Assembly: GCF_902168435.1 (NCBI RefSeq)
Contig: NZ_LR656167.1
Span: forward strand, 186,001 to 250,000
DNA from: Bacillus marasmi
GTDB taxonomy: Bacteria > Bacillota > Bacilli > Bacillales > Cytobacillaceae
Length of the DNA: 64,000 bases
Reading direction: 5' to 3'
The notes under the pieces are model-generated. The model ran no database searches. It was not told where the DNA came from and saw only the letters and a program-made list of their open reading frames with translations. Both the position numbers and the translations under genes were made by a program. Shown piece after piece: positions 28,918-38,322 of this stretch. Each line of letters starts with the position of its first letter. Positions within the stretch are counted from its first letter, which is position 1.

Positions 28918-30105
28918 TTGTTAACCGCGTTAACTGAAGACGGCAATCTCATTTGTTTGGCTGATTACATTAAAAGTCAAGATAAGCTACAAAAACTAAA
29001 ACAAACAAGGAAATTTTATTGCCCTGGCTGTAAGGAGAAAATGATATTAAAAATTGGTACAAAGAAAATTTCACATTTTGCTCATTACCGGATTAATAGC
29101 TGCAGTGAGCAGTTTGAAAAGGAATCAGCCTACCATCTATCCGGAAAGCAACAACTTTACTTATGGTTACAGGAGCAGGGACTCAAGCCAGAACTGGAGG
29201 TGTTTGACCCTGATATACGACAACGACCGGACATCCGTTTTATTTATCAAAATCAACGTTTTGCCTTAGAGTATCAATGCTCGGTTATTCCTGATGAATT
29301 ATTCAAGAAGAGGACAAATAGCTATTTGCAGCATGGGTATGTGCCGCTTTGGATTTTAGGAGGAAACTTCTATTCTCGAAAAAGTGCAGATGTAGCTTCA
29401 CTCTCAGATTTTCAATACCTTTGCATGACATCCCATCATCAACGAACTTCGATTACCTTCTATTGCCCTACATCAAACAAAATGATTTTTCTACAAAATC
29501 TATATCCAATTTCAACGCGCAAATCTTTAACAATATTTGCATGCGAATCACTTCCCCTCATGGATATTAATAAGTTTATCCATCCGTTCCTTAATAGATC
29601 ACCTAGCTTACCCATATGGCAAAAGGAAATGAGGTCCTTTAAACAATTTTATTCGCAAAATCCCCAGTCATATCGCGATCCATTTTTAAAACAACTCTAT
29701 TATCATCATTTGCATCTAGTCTATTTACCTCCAGAAATTGGTTTGCCGGTGGCAAATAGTATCTTTATTCGAACTCCACCAGCAATCTGGCAAGGCTATC
29801 TCTATCTCGATTGCTTTATTAAAAGAACTCCAGGTGAAACGATCTCCATTACATCAATCTACCAGGCCTTCCAAAATCGCGTGAATCGAAATCAGATTGT
29901 TTTAAGAGAACTTCCTTTGTTAAGTGGAAATGCGTCGAATGCCATTCAGGAATACATATTTTTATTGGAGAAATGCGGATATTTGACGGCTTGGAATTCA
30001 TCTGTCTATCGGATTAATCGTCAACTTAAAGTCGCTCTGAATATGATGGATCAAGAGCGGTCAGAGCAAGCATTTTATCAAAACTTTCAACGAATTTTTC
30101 AGTAG
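28918..30105 (+). CDS. coiA: Competence protein CoiA
   Basis: Cytoplasmic competence protein that acts on incoming single-stranded DNA during transformation, near RecA/DprA. The N-terminal zinc-ribbon-like region has CPGC (35-38) and HFAH (53-56); a restriction-endonuclease-like core with a D...E-x-Q pattern (PDIRFIYQ and ALEYQCS, near 103-123) follows. I choose TTG 28918: GGAGAGGAGG stands eight bases before it and the product begins MLTALTEDG as in relatives; the ATG at 28828 lies next to the mecA terminator. The resulting 395 residues fit the family. Competence genes med, mecA and coiA are all in this window. Confidence 0.88.
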   Translation: MLTALTEDGNLICLADYIKSQDKLQKLKQTRKFYCPGCKEKMILKIGTKKISHFAHYRINSCSEQFEKESAYHLSGKQQLYLWLQEQGLKPELEVFDPDIRQRPDIRFIYQNQRFALEYQCSVIPDELFKKRTNSYLQHGYVPLWILGGNFYSRKSADVASLSDFQYLCMTSHHQRTSITFYCPTSNKMIFLQNLYPISTRKSLTIFACESLPLMDINKFIHPFLNRSPSLPIWQKEMRSFKQFYSQNPQSYRDPFLKQLYYHHLHLVYLPPEIGLPVANSIFIRTPPAIWQGYLYLDCFIKRTPGETISITSIYQAFQNRVNRNQIVLRELPLLSGNASNAIQEYIFLLEKCGYLTAWNSSVYRINRQLKVALNMMDQERSEQAFYQNFQRIFQ

Positions 30106-30233
30106 TATAATGATTTTTGCTGAAAAAACATACAATAAACGCGAGTAATTAACAATATTGGAAGGAAATAAACAAAGGAAATCGAATTAGAAAGAAAGAT
30201 GCTTTGGAAGACGACTTGAATGGAGGTATTTTC

Positions 30234-32057
30234 ATGGAAAAAGAACCTAAAGGTAAAGGCTTACCTGCACGAAGTGAAATTCCTGTTGAGGATACATGGA
30301 GATTAGAAGACATTTTTGCGAGTGATGAAGCATGGGATAAGGAATTTGACGAGGTGAAGCAACTCATTCCAGGAGTGCGCGAATTCACCGGTAAGCTTCA
30401 CGAAAGTGCCGATACTTTATATAAAGCATTGTCTTTACAGGACCAGTTATTAGAACGTTTAAGTAAATTGTACACTTATGCTCATATGCGTTATGACCAA
30501 GATACAACCAATTCTTTTTATCAAGGATTGGATGACAGAGTAAAAGCCTTATATTCACAGGCTGGGAGTGCGTTAGCTTACATCGTTCCGGAAATATTAT
30601 CGATTGAAGAAGGTAAGGTTGAGGGATTCTTAGCAGAAAAGCCAGAGCTTAAGTTGTACGAGCATGCATTGGAAGAAATCAATTTGCAGCGCCCGCATGT
30701 ACTTTCAGCTGAGCAGGAAGCGTTATTGGCTGAAGCGGGTGAGGTGTTAAATGCTTCTAGCACAACCTTTGGCATTTTAAATAATGCTGATTTGCAATTT
30801 CCAAATATTAAAGATGAAAATGGTGAAGAGGTCGAGGTTACTCATGGTCGCTACATTCGTTTTTTAGAAAGTGAAAATAGACAAGTTCGAGAGGCTGCCT
30901 TCAAATCTGTGTATAGCACATATGGAAAGTTCCAAAACACGTTTGCCAGCACCTTATCGGGTAATATTAAAAATGATAATTTTAACGCTCGGGTTCGAAA
31001 GTATGAATCTGCTCGTCATGCGGCATTAGCTGCCAATAACATTCCAGAAACGGTCTACGAAAATCTTGTAGAAACGATTAATGAACATTTACCATTATTG
31101 CACCGCTATATCAAGCTTCGCAAAGAAGCGCTAGGCTTAGATGAACTGCATATGTATGATCTATTTGTCCCATTGGTTAAAAATGTAAAAATGGAGATTC
31201 CATACAATGAGGCGAAGGATATTATTCTGAAGGGCTTAGCTCCTTTAGGTGAGGAGTATGTAAATGTATTAAAAGAGGGCTTTGACAATCGCTGGGTTGA
31301 TGTCCATGAAAACAAGGGCAAGCGCAGCGGTGCTTATTCTTCAGGCACATATGGCACGAATCCTTATATCCTGATGAACTGGCAGGACAATGTAAACAAC
31401 TTATTCACACTCGCCCACGAATTTGGGCACTCTGTGCACAGCTACTACACTCGTAAGACCCAGCCTTACCCATATGGAAGCTATTCCATTTTTGTGGCTG
31501 AAGTGGCCTCCACTTGTAATGAAGCTTTACTTAATGATTATTTAATTAAAACAACAGAAGACGAAGAGAAGCGTTTATATTTGTTAAATCATTATTTAGA
31601 GGGCTTCAGAGGGACCGTATTCCGCCAAACAATGTTTGCAGAATTTGAGCATTTAATCCATAAAAAAGCTCAAAATAACGAGCCGATTACGGCTGATTTA
31701 TTAACGAAGGAATACTACGCTCTAAATAAAAAATACTTCGGTGAAGAAAATATCGTCATCGATGATGAAATTGGCCTTGAGTGGGCGAGAATTCCGCATT
31801 TCTATTACAATTATTATGTCTATCAATACGCAACAGGTTTTAGTGCGGCAACTGCCCTTTCTAAGCAAATTCTTGAAGAAGGTGCCCCGGCTGTAACGCG
31901 CTATATTGATTTCTTAAAAGCAGGTAGCTCGGATTATCCAATCGAAGTATTGAAAAAGGCAGGCGTTGATATGACAAGCAAACATCCAATTGAAGATGCG
32001 TGTAAAGTGTTTGAAGAGAAGCTAAATGAGATGGAAAGTTTATTGTTGAAACGATAA
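30234..32057 (+). CDS. pepF: Oligoendopeptidase F, PepF
   Basis: Cytosolic M3-family zinc peptidase that cuts peptides of about 7-17 residues, plausibly those imported by Opp. The 607 residues contain the active site HEFGHSVH (HExxH near 388) with a Glu about 25 residues later in VAEVAST, and the M3 C-terminal HFYYNYYVYQYATGF block. I choose ATG 30234 because GGAGGT is six bases upstream; this gives the GLPARSEIPVEDTW start seen in Bacillus PepF. In B. subtilis overexpressed YjbG blocks sporulation by degrading a signalling peptide. It follows coiA. Confidence 0.95.
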   Translation: MEKEPKGKGLPARSEIPVEDTWRLEDIFASDEAWDKEFDEVKQLIPGVREFTGKLHESADTLYKALSLQDQLLERLSKLYTYAHMRYDQDTTNSFYQGLDDRVKALYSQAGSALAYIVPEILSIEEGKVEGFLAEKPELKLYEHALEEINLQRPHVLSAEQEALLAEAGEVLNASSTTFGILNNADLQFPNIKDENGEEVEVTHGRYIRFLESENRQVREAAFKSVYSTYGKFQNTFASTLSGNIKNDNFNARVRKYESARHAALAANNIPETVYENLVETINEHLPLLHRYIKLRKEALGLDELHMYDLFVPLVKNVKMEIPYNEAKDIILKGLAPLGEEYVNVLKEGFDNRWVDVHENKGKRSGAYSSGTYGTNPYILMNWQDNVNNLFTLAHEFGHSVHSYYTRKTQPYPYGSYSIFVAEVASTCNEALLNDYLIKTTEDEEKRLYLLNHYLEGFRGTVFRQTMFAEFEHLIHKKAQNNEPITADLLTKEYYALNKKYFGEENIVIDDEIGLEWARIPHFYYNYYVYQYATGFSAATALSKQILEEGAPAVTRYIDFLKAGSSDYPIEVLKKAGVDMTSKHPIEDACKVFEEKLNEMESLLLKR

Positions 32058-32060
32058 TTA

Positions 32061-32108
32061 AAAAGGATGAGCGTCGGTTTCGTTTAAGCCGAACGCTTAT
32101 CCTTTTTT
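32061..32108 (+). terminator. Terminator after pepF
   Basis: AAAAGGATGAGCGTCGG and CCGAACGCTTATCCTTTTTT form a long stem with minor mismatches around about ten bases. The A/T flanks make it usable from both strands. Confidence 0.85.
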
Positions 32109-32280
32109 AAAATCCTTTAAATTTTTTTCGATTATTAAGATATGCCACTATTACAAACAAAATAATAAATAATAACGGAGAGGTAATAGACAATGGGACA
32201 AGGTTTATTAAACCAAGCAAATGGTAGCCAAACACAACAAAGAACAGGAAGATTAAAAGAGGGAAAATGAGTTTTTTCAT
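32107..32280 (-). CDS. 57-residue two-helix membrane protein, unknown
   Basis: Not recognised. The minus-strand frame runs from ATG 32280 to TAA 32107. It begins MKKLIFPLLIFLFFVVFG, has a second hydrophobic helix (about 34-47, LLFIILFVIVAYL) and ends with basic NNRKKFKGF. This is a normal layout for small Bacillus membrane proteins. AAAGGAGTGA lies upstream, but about 18 bases from the ATG, longer than ideal. The stop lies in the tail of the pepF terminator, which could serve both genes. A 25-codon frame on the other strand is a weaker alternative. Confidence 0.5.
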   Translation of the reverse strand: MKKLIFPLLIFLFFVVFGYHLLGLINLVPLSITSPLLFIILFVIVAYLNNRKKFKGF

Positions 32281-32580
32281 GGTTGGATTGTAAAATCACT
32301 CCTTTCTAACCAGAAACCAAAGTGATAAAAATCACCTTATCTGAATTATTCAACAAGGGAAATCCCCTAATCGATTTGAGTAGTCTAACTAAATCGTATT
32401 CAATTGTGTCGAAAATATGCATGACGTTTGACAATCCTGTGAAATGAACTTGCGATTTATTGCGGCTGCTCTTGAATCCGTGATATATTTTAGACGTGAA
32501 GTTGATCACAAGCAAACATATACCCCTTTGTTTGACCGTGAAAAATTTCTCCCATCCCCTTTGTTCGTAAAATAACAGAA

Positions 32581-32615
32581 AAAACCTTGCAGCCCAAGAC
32601 TGCAAGGTTTTTTCT
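32581..32615. terminator. Terminator after spxH
   Basis: AAAACCTTGCAG and CTGCAAGGTTTT form a perfect 12-base stem around CCCAAGA, with T-tails on both strands. It ends the minus-strand spxH-globin unit. The stretch 32281-32580 holds no recognisable gene. Confidence 0.9.
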
Positions 32616-32623
32616 ATCCTTCA

Positions 32624-33517
32624 CTAAGTTCTTTCTGATTGATCAACCCATCTCCAAATGGTTCCATACTTAGCCGGAATTTGCTCAACTTTTTGCTTAA
32701 GCTGGAGCTTTTTCATTTCACGATTGACCTCGTTTGGCGACATATTGTAGACTACAGCAATTTCTTTATCTGCAACCAATTTAAAATACTTCACAAAGCT
32801 TTCTAACGGTGGTGGAGCTGCAGGAACTGGCTTATGTTGCAGCATTTCCTCCAAGATTTGCACATAAATTTCATATGGATAATGACCAGTAATTTTTATG
32901 CCCTCTTCTTCGATATTTTCATTAAAGAAAACAAGCGTTGGTATCTCGTGGACTTCCATTTCTGCCATGATTTTCAAATCACACTGGAAAGCTTTAGAGG
33001 CTACGTCAGAATGGATATCATTTACGAATTCATCAACATCAAGATTTACACTTTGGGCACATTGGATTAATACATCAAAGCTGGATACGTTTTGCTTTTC
33101 TAAAAATAATACTTCTTGAACTTTTCGCAAAAACCGAATCCCATATCTTCTGCCCTGTAATTCAGCCGCTTTTATTGCGATTGATGTTAAATAGGGGGAG
33201 GAAATCGGATTTTCAAGCCAAAGGCTACCGTCACAAGACATTCCGAACCGACTTGCGGTTTTTTCCCAAAGATCAGCTTTTGTTTGGTAATCTCTTTTAT
33301 TCCCTGAATTTAAGCTCGTCAACCTGCCACTTAAAACATGCTTAATAGAAAAGTATCTCCCATATTCAATTTGCAATTTTTTTGTAATAGGTTCCAATGC
33401 CCAGCACTCAGGATTAAGGGGATCAACAAACATATAGATCTCGATTGGCTTCTTCTCGCTATGAAAGCAGTGGTGAGAAGAAATGAATTGATTATGGAAT
33501 GGACCTTGTTTGTTCAC
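32624..33517 (-). CDS. spxH: ClpXP adaptor SpxH (YjbH), thioredoxin-fold
   Basis: Adaptor that delivers Spx to ClpXP. The 297-residue protein has a DsbA/FrnE-like thioredoxin fold: [14 protein letters not shown] (about 30-43) occupies the CxxC position with only one Cys, the family variant in several Bacilli. A Cys/His-rich N-terminus ([11 protein letters not shown]) may bind zinc as in B. subtilis YjbH. The C-terminal helical part (from about 240) forms the Spx contact region. It is 13 bp downstream of the globin gene in one minus-strand unit, as in B. subtilis. Confidence 0.9.
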   Translation of the reverse strand: MNKQGPFHNQFISSHHCFHSEKKPIEIYMFVDPLNPECWALEPITKKLQIEYGRYFSIKHVLSGRLTSLNSGNKRDYQTKADLWEKTASRFGMSCDGSLWLENPISSPYLTSIAIKAAELQGRRYGIRFLRKVQEVLFLEKQNVSSFDVLIQCAQSVNLDVDEFVNDIHSDVASKAFQCDLKIMAEMEVHEIPTLVFFNENIEEEGIKITGHYPYEIYVQILEEMLQHKPVPAAPPPLESFVKYFKLVADKEIAVVYNMSPNEVNREMKKLQLKQKVEQIPAKYGTIWRWVDQSERT

Positions 33518-33530
33518 ATTTTCTCACCTT

Positions 33531-33920
33531 TCAACTTTCAGAATCAGGAGTATTAACCATGTGTTGAGCAGTTAATACAAGCCTTGCATAATATTCATCA
33601 CGAAGCGGACCAGCGAGTCCAACCTCATCCATTGCTTCACTCATGCAGGCTAACCAAGCATGAGCGCGGGAAGGAGTGATTTCAAAGGGTAAATGACGGG
33701 CACGCATCATTGGATGGCCATGTTCATCCGTGTAAATAGGTGGCCCACCTAAATATTGTGTTTGGAACTGTTTTTGTTTTCGTGCAGTTTCGGTTAAGTC
33801 CTTAGGGAAAATGGGCGATAGGTCAGGATGATTTCCAACCCGGCGATAAAAAGCATCAATCAATCGGTGCAACGTTTCCTCACCGATGGCCTCGAAGGGT
33901 GTAGGCATTTTTTCGACCAT
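33531..33920 (-). CDS. yjbI: Truncated hemoglobin, group II (YjbI type)
   Basis: A 129-residue 2-on-2 globin that binds heme and oxygen. The body has PFEAIGEETLHRLIDAFY, the QTQYLGGPPIYTDEHGHP segment near 53-70 and proximal His in MRARHLPFEI (about 76), with Trp near 89 typical of group II. It stands 13 bp before spxH on the same strand. B. subtilis YjbI has peroxidase-like activity, and a link to the redox adaptor next to it is plausible. AAAAGGAG precedes the ATG. Confidence 0.93.
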   Translation of the reverse strand: MVEKMPTPFEAIGEETLHRLIDAFYRRVGNHPDLSPIFPKDLTETARKQKQFQTQYLGGPPIYTDEHGHPMMRARHLPFEITPSRAHAWLACMSEAMDEVGLAGPLRDEYYARLVLTAQHMVNTPDSES

Positions 33921-34128
33921 AATGCAGGGCTCCTTTTCCTAGATAATTCTGTTTATATTGTAGCAACGCTTTTTTTATATCTCAAATATATTGCCTTTAT
34001 GAGAAATTCCACATTTAAACAGACTTTATTAATTTACACAAAAAATAAATCAGTTTCCAGTAATCTACCTAGGAAAGGAAAAATATTATTTATTTTAGTA
34101 AAAATAAGGAATGAAACATGGTGCGAAT

Positions 34129-34716
34129 CTAAGATTTGTATTTTTGCTGATAGAACCGTTGTATCTTATTGTCGGTTTTTCTTAGCGGGATATGCATGTT
34201 TGTTAATAGTTGCTGAAAAATCACTTTGCCTTGCTCTGGATCAGTTACCTCGTACTCAACTTCAAAATCCTCAACCTTTAAATACTGGCTATGGTCTAAC
34301 ACTAGTATACCACCTTCGAATTCTAGCTCTGCCCGGTACGTCGTGAGCGTTCCGAAAAACTCAAGTGTATCAACTGCAAACCCCACGTTCAGTAATGCCG
34401 TTTTCACCGGTCCATCCGGCAATTTTCCGCCATCCAACATTCCCTTTGCTACTTCTTTTGTTAATATTTGATTGGTTTCTAAGAGCCCAATCTCAGCTGG
34501 CTGCTTTAAGGTCAATTCATATTTTCCTCCTTTTTCGCGAATGCGCAAAGCTGAGTGTAAATTCTTTAAGGCAAATATTGAGGTATCAAAATAGTGATTA
34601 ATTTGTTTTTTGATTGAAGACTGATCAATTTTAAAATAATCCTGTAACCGTTCATATTCCTCTTTTGATAATAGATTTTTATATTCTATTTCGATTTGCT
34701 GAGACAAATTCGTCAT
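34129..34716 (-). CDS. yjbK: CYTH-domain protein YjbK (putative triphosphatase)
   Basis: CYTH/TTM enzymes act on organic or inorganic triphosphates in a metal-dependent beta-tunnel. The N-terminal EIEYK (8-12) is the ExExK signature; acidic and basic tunnel residues recur in SALRIREKGGKYELTLK (about 55-71) and ELEFEGG. The length of 195 is typical. The gene is divergent from the alarmone synthetase yjbM, as in B. subtilis. AAAGGA precedes the minus-strand ATG. Whether the substrate is thiamine triphosphate, PPPi or an alarmone-related compound is unknown. Confidence 0.88.
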   Translation of the reverse strand: MTNLSQQIEIEYKNLLSKEEYERLQDYFKIDQSSIKKQINHYFDTSIFALKNLHSALRIREKGGKYELTLKQPAEIGLLETNQILTKEVAKGMLDGGKLPDGPVKTALLNVGFAVDTLEFFGTLTTYRAELEFEGGILVLDHSQYLKVEDFEVEYEVTDPEQGKVIFQQLLTNMHIPLRKTDNKIQRFYQQKYKS

Positions 34717-34795
34717 CCTTTCCTTTGTTCTACTGTTTTTATTATCACCTTTTTTTAGATAGAAATGGAAGTATTAACTTTTACTTAGAGCAGTG

Positions 34796-34917
34796 TCTAG
34801 CGAAAGCGGCTAGCCCCTCGAGGTCTTAAGCCAATCCAGCCAAAAGGTCAAAGGACAACCTTTCGGCATGCTCGTCTTAAGCTTGTCGGGGCTGAGCGAG
34901 CCGCTTCCGCTTTTAAG
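34796..34917. repeat. MITE-like hairpin repeat between yjbK and yjbM
   Basis: The ends GCGAAAGCGGCT (left) and AGCCGCTTCCGC (right) are inverted with one mismatch. Inside are further nested arms: GCCCC(TCGA) against TGTCGGGGC, GTCTTAAGC against GTCTTAAGC, and AAAGG(TCAAAGG) against CCTTT. It shares the terminal layout of the elements at 47.6-47.9 kb. No coding frame is seen. Confidence 0.75.
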
Positions 34918-35005
34918 TACATCAATTTTGGGAATCATCGCACAAATATGATAAAATATTTATCAAATCCCTGTATAATTAACAGGGTTTCGGATGAGGT
35001 GAGAT

Positions 35006-35650
35006 TTGTTGGAACAATGGGACTACTTTTTAGCTCCATACAAACAAGCGGTTGATGAATTAAAAGTAAAATTAAGAGGGATGAGAAGCCAATTTGAGCT
35101 CGATGGATCCCCTTCCCCGATTGAATTTGTAACAGGTCGGGTCAAGCCGATTGCTAGTATTTTGGATAAGGCTATACAAAAACAGATACCTTTAAATAAA
35201 TTAGAAACGGAAATGCAAGATATAGCCGGACTTCGAATGATGTGCCAATTTGTGGATGATATCAAAACGGTTGTCGAATTACTTAGAGAGAGAAAAGATT
35301 TCGAAGTCGTCGAAGAAAGAGATTATATTTCACACAAAAAAAATAGTGGATACCGTTCCTACCATGTTGTGATTCGATATCCAGTTCAGACGATTAGCGG
35401 TGAGAAAAAAATATTAGTAGAAATTCAAATCCGCACGCTTGCGATGAATTTCTGGGCTACAATTGAGCATTCATTGAATTATAAATATAAAGGACAATTC
35501 CCAAAGGATATACAAACACGCTTAAAGCGCGCAGCCGAAGCTGCCTTTCGTTTGGATGAGGAAATGTCGCTGATTAGAGGCGAGATTCAGGAAGCTCAAG
35601 CATTTTTTACATTAAAAAAAGAAACAAAACAAGAGGGAAAAAGCAATTAA
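35006..35650 (+). CDS. yjbM: Small alarmone synthetase RelQ/YjbM
   Basis: Single-domain (p)ppGpp synthetase (214 residues) that makes pppGpp/ppGpp from ATP and GTP/GDP without a hydrolase domain. Synthetase signatures are EFVTGRVKPIASILDKA, DIAGLRMMCQFVDDI (about 71-85), GYRSYHVV (G-loop and catalytic Tyr region, near 115), EIQIRT and NFWATIEHSLNYK. It stands 48 bp before nadK, the usual Bacillus pair. Two TTG codons (35006, 35009) follow GAGGTGAG; the second is better spaced. Confidence 0.93.
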   Translation: MLEQWDYFLAPYKQAVDELKVKLRGMRSQFELDGSPSPIEFVTGRVKPIASILDKAIQKQIPLNKLETEMQDIAGLRMMCQFVDDIKTVVELLRERKDFEVVEERDYISHKKNSGYRSYHVVIRYPVQTISGEKKILVEIQIRTLAMNFWATIEHSLNYKYKGQFPKDIQTRLKRAAEAAFRLDEEMSLIRGEIQEAQAFFTLKKETKQEGKSN

Positions 35651-35698
35651 TAGGAGAAATTACAAATAGACTAAGTAAATTTAAATGAGGGGTAGAAC

Positions 35699-36496
35699 AT
35701 GAAATTTGCAATCACGTCAAAAGGGGATTCTAGGTCGGATACACTTAAACATAAAATGAGAACTTATTTGTTGGACTTTGATTTGATTTATGATGAAGAT
35801 CAACCGGATATTGTTGTCTCAATAGGTGGGGATGGAACGCTATTATATGCCTTTCACCGCTACAGCAGTCGTCTTGATAAAACGGCCTTTGTTGGAATCC
35901 ATACAGGCCACTTGGGCTTTTACGCCGATTGGGTTCCGGAAGAAATTGAAAAGCTTGTGATTGCAATAGCGAGAACGCCTTATCAAGTGGTTGAATATCC
36001 CTTATTAGAAACGATCATTCGTTACCAGCACGGTGGACGCGAAACACGTTATTTAGCTCTTAACGAAGCGACCGTAAAAAGTGTAGAGGGAACGCTTGTT
36101 ATGGATGTTGAAATCCGCGGTCAATTCTTTGAACGCTTTCGTGGAGATGGCCTTTGTGTATCAACGCCATCAGGCAGTACTGCTTACAATAAAGCGTTGG
36201 GTGGAGCAATATTACACCCATCTATTCCAGCTTTACAGCTTACTGAAATGGCATCCATCAACAATCGCGTGTTCCGGACAATTGGTTCACCGTTGATTTT
36301 GCCAGATCATCATACATGTCGTTTAAAGCCAGTTAATGGCCCGGATTTTCAAATTACCATCGATCATCTAACGCTTTTACATAAGGATGTTAAATCCATT
36401 CAATATCGGGTTGCCGATGAAAAAATCCGTTTCGCAAGATTCCGTCCATTTCCATTCTGGAAGCGGGTCCATGATTCTTTCGTTTCCGAGGATTAA
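35699..36496 (+). CDS. nadK: NAD kinase NadK (PpnKA type)
   Basis: Phosphorylates NAD to NADP. The 265 residues contain GGDGT (43-47), the catalytic Asp motif, the NE...T segment of the lid and the conserved [19 protein letters not shown] (about 159-177). The length is typical of bacterial NAD kinases. TGAGGGGT precedes the ATG. It lies between yjbM and the pseudouridine synthase yjbO, a conserved Bacillus trio, probably one transcript. Confidence 0.95.
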   Translation: MKFAITSKGDSRSDTLKHKMRTYLLDFDLIYDEDQPDIVVSIGGDGTLLYAFHRYSSRLDKTAFVGIHTGHLGFYADWVPEEIEKLVIAIARTPYQVVEYPLLETIIRYQHGGRETRYLALNEATVKSVEGTLVMDVEIRGQFFERFRGDGLCVSTPSGSTAYNKALGGAILHPSIPALQLTEMASINNRVFRTIGSPLILPDHHTCRLKPVNGPDFQITIDHLTLLHKDVKSIQYRVADEKIRFARFRPFPFWKRVHDSFVSED

Positions 36497-36520
36497 TTTT
36501 ACATAAAGGAAAGATACACC

Positions 36521-37420
36521 ATGGAGAATAGGTTCTTTATTACTTGGGAAATAAATTCATCCGCTTCTGGGGTGCTTATTCGTGAGTTCCTCAGGGAGCA
36601 GGGAATTTCTAAAACCGCCTTAACTGATATTAAGTTTAAGGGCGGAGATATTTTAGTCAACGGTAAAACCGTTAATGTCCGTTACAGCTTGCAGGATGGT
36701 GACGTGTTAAAGCTCATTTTCCCTAAAGAAGAACATAGTGACGGGATTATTCTTGAACAGATTCCGCTGAGTATTGTATATGAGGATCCCTATGTGCTAG
36801 TAGTTAATAAACCTGCTGGAATGAGTTCGATCCCATCGCGCGAACACCCATCAGGCAGCTTAGCCAACGCGTTACTAGGCTATTATGAGAAAATTGGACT
36901 GTCTGCAACGGTTCATATTGTTACGCGTCTTGACCGTGACACATCCGGTTTAGTGTTAATCGCTAAGCATCGCCATGTCCATCATTTGTTGAGTGAGCTT
37001 CAAAAGCAAGGGCGTGTCAAACGTGTGTATGAAGCAGTGGCCTCGGGACAAATGACTGATGATGATGGGAAAATTGTTCAGCCTATCGCCCGCAAAAGTA
37101 CAAGTATTATTGAACGTGAGGTGCATCCAGAAGGCCAATATGCCTGTACGAATTTTCGAGTATTGGAACGTTTTGAATCGTACACTCACGTGGCATTGCA
37201 ACTAGAGACCGGCAGAACCCATCAAATTCGGGTACATTTAGTGTTTTTAGGACATCCTTTATTAGGTGATGATTTATATGGTGGTCCTGTTGATTTAATT
37301 GAGCGGCAGGCACTCCATTGCCGTGAAGTTTCGTTTTATCATCCTTTTTATGAAAAAGAATGCAGGTTTTTAGCTTCTTTGCCGGAGGATATGCAGAAGT
37401 TATTGGTGAAGCCTGTTTAA
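36521..37420 (+). CDS. yjbO: RluA/RluD-family pseudouridine synthase (YjbO)
   Basis: Isomerises uridine to pseudouridine in RNA. The 299 residues have an S4-like N-terminal part (KTALTDIKFKGGDILVNGK, about 31-49) and the catalytic domain with TRLDRDTSG (Asp138 as the nucleophile) and the late RTHQIRVHLVFLGHPLLGDDLYGG motif. AAAGGAAAG precedes the ATG, 24 bp after nadK. The target position cannot be read from sequence; RluD-like 23S rRNA sites are likely. The large 52-bp repeat array begins 23 bp after its stop. Confidence 0.92.
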   Translation: MENRFFITWEINSSASGVLIREFLREQGISKTALTDIKFKGGDILVNGKTVNVRYSLQDGDVLKLIFPKEEHSDGIILEQIPLSIVYEDPYVLVVNKPAGMSSIPSREHPSGSLANALLGYYEKIGLSATVHIVTRLDRDTSGLVLIAKHRHVHHLLSELQKQGRVKRVYEAVASGQMTDDDGKIVQPIARKSTSIIEREVHPEGQYACTNFRVLERFESYTHVALQLETGRTHQIRVHLVFLGHPLLGDDLYGGPVDLIERQALHCREVSFYHPFYEKECRFLASLPEDMQKLLVKPV

Positions 37421-37442
37421 GAAACTGAATTGTTTGATAATC

Positions 37443-38226
37443 CGTGTCTATGGAACAAAACTTCGGAAAAAACAATAGGAAGTGTCTCATAGAAGGCGTC
37501 TATGAAACAAAACTTCGACAAAAACAATCAGAAGTGTCTCATAGAAGGCGTCTATGGAACAAAACTTCGGCAAAAACAATCAGAAGTGTCTCATAGAAGG
37601 CGTCTATGAAACAAAACTTCGGCAAAAACAATCAGAAGTGTCTCATAGAAGGCGTCTATGAAACAAAACTTCGGAAAAAACAATTAGAAGTGTCTCATAG
37701 AAGGCGTCTATGGAACAAAACAACGGAAAAAACAATCAGAAGTGTCTCATAGAATGCATCTATGGAACAAAACTTCGGAAAAAACAATAGGAAGTGTCTC
37801 ATAGAAGGCGTCTATGGAACAAAACTTCGGCAAAAACAATCAGAAGTGTCTCATAGAAGGCGTCTATGGAACAAAACTTCGGCAAAAACAATCAGAAGTG
37901 TCTCATAGAAGGTGTCTATGGAACAAAACTTCGGAAAAAACAATTAGAAGTGTCTCATAGAAGGCGTCTATGGAACAAAACTTCGGCAAAAACAATCAGA
38001 AGTGTCTCATAGAAGATGTCTATGGAACAAAACTTCGGCAAAAACAATCAGAAGTGTCTCATAGTAGGCGTCTATGAAACAAAACTTCGGAAAAAACAAT
38101 TAGAAGTGTCTCATAGAAGGCGTCTATGAAACAAAACTTCGGCAAAAACAATCAGAAGTGTCTCATAGAAGGCGTCTATGAAACAAAACTTCGACAAAAA
38201 CAATCAGAAGTGTTCCATAGAAGATG
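37443..38226 (+). repeat. Tandem array of fifteen 52-bp hairpin repeats
   Basis: TCTATG recurs at 37447, 37499, 37551 and so on to 38175, with TCTT at 38227: fifteen steps of exactly 52 bp and no indel. The unit is AGAAGTGTCTCATAGA, loop AGGCG, then TCTATGGAACAAAACTTCGG, then a CAAAAACAATC-like joint. CATAGA and TCTATG pair in nearly every copy while the loop varies (AGGCG, ATGCA, AGGTG, AGATG). The period is not a multiple of three and no long frame crosses it. It fills the gap between yjbO (+) and prpE (-). Confidence 0.97.
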
Positions 38227-38287
38227 TCTTTTTACAAACCTTCAAGAATATCAGCGTAATGGCTAAAATTTCTTAAAAGCCAAGAAA

Positions 38288-38315
38288 ATGGTCACAAATG
38301 TCTTATTGTGACCAT
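38288..38315 (-). terminator. Hairpin after prpE
   Basis: ATGGTCACAA and TTGTGACCAT form a perfect 10-base stem. On the minus strand only a short TTTC tail follows, so termination may be modest. Confidence 0.6.
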
Positions 38316-38322
38316 GCATCCA

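Noticed and set aside
32193-32270. 25-codon plus-strand frame behind pepF, with GGAGAGGT before the ATG
   Set aside because: The ribosome site is fair, but the peptide is short and polar, and the opposite strand encodes a better membrane protein. Not fully excluded.
33828-34346. Plus-strand frame of 172 codons opposite yjbI/yjbK
   Set aside because: It covers the antisense of two well-supported genes, with no ribosome site and no family features.
37443-38226. CRISPR array
   Set aside because: The whole 52-bp unit is conserved; there are no unique spacers, and no cas genes lie in the window.
37443-38226. Repeat-protein gene in the 52-bp array
   Set aside because: 52 is not a multiple of three, so the frame changes each unit, and the frames are short and broken.
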